Shown one piece after another: positions 61,219 to 64,000 of a stretch of 64,000 nucleotides of DNA. The notes below the pieces were generated by a model. The model searched no databases. It saw only the letters and a list, made by a program, of their open reading frames with translations, and was not told the origin of the DNA. Source of the DNA: Nocardioides soli (GTDB taxonomy: Bacteria; Actinomycetota; Actinomycetes; Propionibacteriales; Nocardioidaceae); assembly GCF_014191495.1 (NCBI RefSeq), contig NZ_JACHWR010000001.1, forward strand, positions 434,001-498,000. Direction: 5' to 3'. The position numbers and the translations under genes were made by a program. How positions within the stretch are numbered: position 1 is the stretch's first letter; each line of letters starts with the position of its first letter.

Positions 61219-62286
61219 TCAGTCCGACACGGCCGGCGGCTCGGTCTTCGGGTCGCCGTCGGCGGCGGCCGCGAGCTGCGGGACGTAGCGGTCCAGCACG
61301 TAGGGGATGCTCAGCGGCGTCACGAAGCTGTGCGCGACGTAGTAGCTGCCGTCGGCCTCGCTGATGTCGACCCAGCGCCCCTCCTTGCTGGCCGTGGTGC
61401 CCTCGAAGATCGACTTCACCTGCTTGTCGGCGGCCAGGTCCAGCCAGACGACGGTGCCGGCGTCGCCGAGGTCCGAGGTGCGCTCGGCGCTCAGCGAGAT
61501 CCCGAACTCGCTGTCGTCCGCGGTGGTGATCACCGAGTGCAGGGTGAAGCCGAGGTCGGTCAGCATCCGCGAGCGCGGGTCCTCGGGACCGTAGATGAAC
61601 AGGCCCTCGTACGGCGTGACGACCGCGGCGGTCTGGCCTTCGAACTCGGGGTGCGCGGCGGCCTCGTCGGCGATGCGCTCCTTCACCGAGTCGATCAGCT
61701 CCTGGGTCGCCGCCGGCCGGCCGACAGCCGTCCCGACCGTGAGGGCGGCCTCCTCCCAGGGCGTGCCGTAGTCGGCGTAGTCGCCGTTCTGCGCGACGAC
61801 GGGCACGCCCATCGCCTCGAGCTTCTTGTACTCCTGCTCGGTCATGCCGGTGTACTGGCCGATGATCAGGTCGGGCGCGAGCGCCGCCACCTTCTCGATC
61901 TCGATGCCGTTGGCGTCCTGGAGCAGCGTCGGCAGCTCGGCGTCGCCGAGCAGGTCCTGCGCCCAGGGATAGATGCCCTGGAGCTCCTCGTCGCCGAACC
62001 AGTACGTGACGCCGACCGGCACGATGCCCAGTGCCAACAGCGTGTCCTGCTCGGTGTAGCCGACGCACACGACCCGCTCGGGGGCCTTCTCGATCGTGGT
62101 CTCGCCGTACTTGTGCTTGATGGTGACCGGGAAGGCGCCCTCCTCGGGGCCACTCGAGGCGGCGGTGTCACCGGTGCCCGGGCTGCCCTGGCCCGCGGCG
62201 TCGCCGTCGTCGCCACAGGCGGCGAGGACCGGCGCGACGGCCAGGACGGACAGGCCCGCGAGGAAGCGGCGGCGGGTGGGGTTCAT
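61219..62286 (-). CDS. Siderophore-binding lipoprotein (FecB/FepB family) 1
   Basis: A 355-residue protein with a twin-arginine-type start (RRRFLAG) and lipobox (LAACGD). It is a type III periplasmic-binding fold with ERVVCVGYTEQDTLLALG and PDLIIGQYTGM. A paralogue of the next gene, 52 bp apart on the same strand. It delivers ferric siderophore to the FecCD permeases. Confidence 0.9.
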   Translation of the reverse strand: MNPTRRRFLAGLSVLAVAPVLAACGDDGDAAGQGSPGTGDTAASSGPEEGAFPVTIKHKYGETTIEKAPERVVCVGYTEQDTLLALGIVPVGVTYWFGDEELQGIYPWAQDLLGDAELPTLLQDANGIEIEKVAALAPDLIIGQYTGMTEQEYKKLEAMGVPVVAQNGDYADYGTPWEEAALTVGTAVGRPAATQELIDSVKERIADEAAAHPEFEGQTAAVVTPYEGLFIYGPEDPRSRMLTDLGFTLHSVITTADDSEFGISLSAERTSDLGDAGTVVWLDLAADKQVKSIFEGTTASKEGRWVDISEADGSYYVAHSFVTPLSIPYVLDRYVPQLAAAADGDPKTEPPAVSD

Positions 62287-62338
62287 GACTCTCCTTGTTC
62301 AGGCCCGACCGGGCCCGAGGCGGTGGGTGGGTGTGGCC

Positions 62339-63370
62339 TCAGGACGGGAACGCGCGCGGCGCCTTGCCCGCGGTCGCCTGCTCGAGCATCGGCGTGAGCC
62401 GGTCGAGGGCGTACTCCAGGCTCAGCGGGGTGAGGAAGTAGAGGGCTCCGGCGAGCGTGCCGTCGGTGTAGATCGCCCGGTTCTCGGCCACGGCCGGCAG
62501 CGTGTCGATCGTGCCGAAGCCCTGGAGCACGTCGAACATGTCGGCATCCTCGGTCGCGAAGACGACGACGTCCGCCTCGATCAGTGCGGTGTTCTCCGCC
62601 GAGATCTCGGCCTGCGACCCGAGGTCGGGCGCGAAGTCGTCGAGGCCCTGGGTCATCGTGAAGCCCAGGTCGGTGAGGAAGCTGGTGCTCAGGCCGTCCG
62701 GGTAGACGTAGAGGATCCCGTCGTAGGGCCCGCCCTGCGAGAACGTCGCGGTCCTGCCCTCCCACTCGGGGTGCTCGGCCCGCACCTCGGCGAACCGGCC
62801 CTCGACCTCGTCGATCAGCGCCTGGCCGTCGGCCTCGCGACCCAGCGCCTTCGCGACCTGGAGCACCTGGTCCTGCCAGGGCGAGAAGTACGGCGTGGAG
62901 CCCGCCACGTTGGTGACCGTCGGCGCGATCGCCGACAGCAGCTGGTAGTCCTTCTTGGTCATGCCGGAGTTCGTGCCGATGATCAGGTCGGGCTCCAGGG
63001 CCGCGATCTTCTCGAACTCGATGCCGTCGGACTGGCTCAGCACCTCCGGCTCCGCGTCGCCGAGCAGGTCCTGCGCCCAGGGCCAGGTGGCGTGCGGCTG
63101 CTCGCCGTACCACTCGGTGACCGCGACGGGGGTGACGCCGAGCTCGAGCAGCACGTCCTGCTCGGTCAGCCCGACGCTGACGACCCGCTCGGGTGCCTCC
63201 TCGATCACGGTCTCCCCGAGCCGGTGCTCGACGGTCACCGGGAAGGAGGCGTCGGCCGCACCGGAGGGAGGTGCGGCCGACGCGTCGGGCTCCTCGTCGG
63301 AGCCGCAGCTCGCGAGCAGCGTGACGGAGAGCGCGAGAGCCGCGGAGGCGGCGAGGGGACGCAGACGCAT
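62339..63370 (-). CDS. Siderophore-binding lipoprotein (FecB/FepB family) 2
   Basis: A 343-residue paralogue of the previous protein with lipobox LLASCGSD and the shared pattern ERVVSVGLTEQDVLLELG and PDLIIGTNSGM. Two binding proteins for one permease/ATPase suggest two siderophore ligands. A perfect 19-bp iron box covers its promoter. Confidence 0.9.
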   Translation of the reverse strand: MRLRPLAASAALALSVTLLASCGSDEEPDASAAPPSGAADASFPVTVEHRLGETVIEEAPERVVSVGLTEQDVLLELGVTPVAVTEWYGEQPHATWPWAQDLLGDAEPEVLSQSDGIEFEKIAALEPDLIIGTNSGMTKKDYQLLSAIAPTVTNVAGSTPYFSPWQDQVLQVAKALGREADGQALIDEVEGRFAEVRAEHPEWEGRTATFSQGGPYDGILYVYPDGLSTSFLTDLGFTMTQGLDDFAPDLGSQAEISAENTALIEADVVVFATEDADMFDVLQGFGTIDTLPAVAENRAIYTDGTLAGALYFLTPLSLEYALDRLTPMLEQATAGKAPRAFPS

Positions 63371-63384
63371 GATCGGCCTTTCAG

Positions 63385-63403
63385 TAAGGTAAGGCTTACC
63401 TTA
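63385..63403. promoter_or_regulatory. DtxR/IdeR-type iron box
   Basis: TAAGGTAAG-G-CTTACCTTA, a perfect 19-bp dyad 15 bp before the binding-protein 2 start. Confidence 0.85.
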
Positions 63404-63457
63404 GATCATGCGCCCCTGCGCGTGACAGGGGGTCCAGATTCCCGGCTCGGAGCCGGC

Positions 63458-64000
63458 TCAGAGGATGCGGTGCATCCAGCCGAAGGTGTCCTCGGCCCGG
63501 CCGAACTGGATGTCGACCAGCTGCTCCCGGATCCGGCTCCACAGGCCCGGTCCCCCGTCCGCCGTCTGCTGTGGGGTCGGCACCGAGCCGCCGTCCCACT
63601 TCAGCTCGCCGACGGGGGTGACGACCGCAGCGGTGCCGCACGCGAAGATCTCGGTGATCGCGCCGCTGGTGACGCCCTCGCGCCACTCGTCGATGGAGAA
63701 CCTGCGCTCCTCGACCGGATGCCCCATCTTGCCGGCGAGCTCGATGATGCTGCCGCGGGTGATGCCCTCGAGGATCGTGCCGGTCGCCGGGGTGACGATC
63801 CGACCGTCGGCGTACACGAAGTACATGTTCATGCCGCCGAGCTCCTCGACGTACCTGCCCTCCTGGGCGTCGAGGAAGACGACCTGGTCGCAGCCGTGGC
63901 CGCTCGCCTCCTGCTGGGCGACCAGCGAGCTGGCGTAGTTGCCGCCGGTCTTGGCCGCACCCATGCCGCCGCGGCCCGCGCGGGTGTACTCCTCGGTGAG
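63458..64000 (-). CDS. ilvE: Branched-chain-amino-acid aminotransferase (5' end beyond window)
   Basis: The visible C-terminal 180 residues show AKTGGNYASS, EELGGMNMYFVY and a TGTILEGITRGSIIELA block around the PLP phosphate site, all typical of IlvE. It makes leucine, isoleucine and valine from their keto acids. Cut at the right window edge, so the lysine-bearing part is missing. Together with cimA it points to a branched-chain amino acid neighbourhood. Confidence 0.92.
   Translation of the reverse strand, partial: LTEEYTRAGRGGMGAAKTGGNYASSLVAQQEASGHGCDQVVFLDAQEGRYVEELGGMNMYFVYADGRIVTPATGTILEGITRGSIIELAGKMGHPVEERRFSIDEWREGVTSGAITEIFACGTAAVVTPVGELKWDGGSVPTPQQTADGGPGLWSRIREQLVDIQFGRAEDTFGWMHRIL

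Overview
The window is from a high-GC actinobacterium. Dense overlapping operons, frequent GTG starts, ATGA/GTGA stop-start couplings, DtxR/IdeR-type iron boxes, an energy-coupling-factor biotin transporter and an AAC(2')-I homologue all fit a Nocardioides-like soil organism; the genus is an inference. No insertion sequence, prophage or CRISPR array was seen.

Layout. (1) 1-9.8 kb: a minus-strand operon with an MBL-fold hydrolase, a complete branched-chain/amide-type ABC importer, a sulfurtransferase, a RidA-like protein and a CoxG-like protein cut by the window edge. A TetR regulator and an acyl-CoA ligase lie divergently. (2) 9.87-12.2 kb: a compact three-gene cassette of a signal-less subtilisin-like protease, a separate small protein resembling its prodomain, and a Thr-repeat small protein. 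(3) 12.4-37.9 kb: a large catabolic island with three TenA-family proteins, a ThiXYZ-like ABC importer, two M20 hydrolases, three amidohydrolases, two aldehyde dehydrogenases, an alcohol dehydrogenase, an ALO-type flavin oxidase, an LLM flavoenzyme, an M29/NicX-like metalloenzyme, a CoA-transferase, a split methylmalonyl-CoA-mutase-type enzyme plus epimerase, aspartase and two paralogous GntR/FCD regulators. Six promoter regions carry related AT-rich operators (around GATCTnAGATC), so the island looks like one regulon. (4) 37.9-47.6 kb: a DUF981-like membrane protein, a secreted protein with a duplicated four-cysteine domain, tRNA-Glu and tRNA-Gln, a CPBP protease, gltX, a FAH-family hydrolase, a D,D-carboxypeptidase divergent from an ECF sigma factor across a symmetric promoter, and small secreted or cysteine-rich proteins. 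(5) 47.6-54.5 kb: bioYMN with a divergent TetR regulator, then SDR, AAC(2')-like, amidase, FMN reductase and TetR genes. (6) 54.5-64 kb: citramalate synthase with an apparent Ile/Val leader-peptide attenuator, a membrane Ser/Thr kinase, an iron-siderophore importer with two binding proteins flanked by iron boxes, and the 3' part of ilvE.

How it may work together. The island resembles the known formylaminopyrimidine/thiamin salvage set (TenA, YlmB-like M20 hydrolase, ThiXYZ), but it is embedded in oxidation, deamination and CoA-mutase genes and no TPP riboswitch was seen. My reading, which is an inference, is an inducible route that takes up thiamin-derived or related N-heterocycles and degrades them to central metabolites through a methylmalonyl-CoA-like step. 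The CoxG-like gene at the left edge suggests a molybdenum hydroxylase may lie just outside the window.
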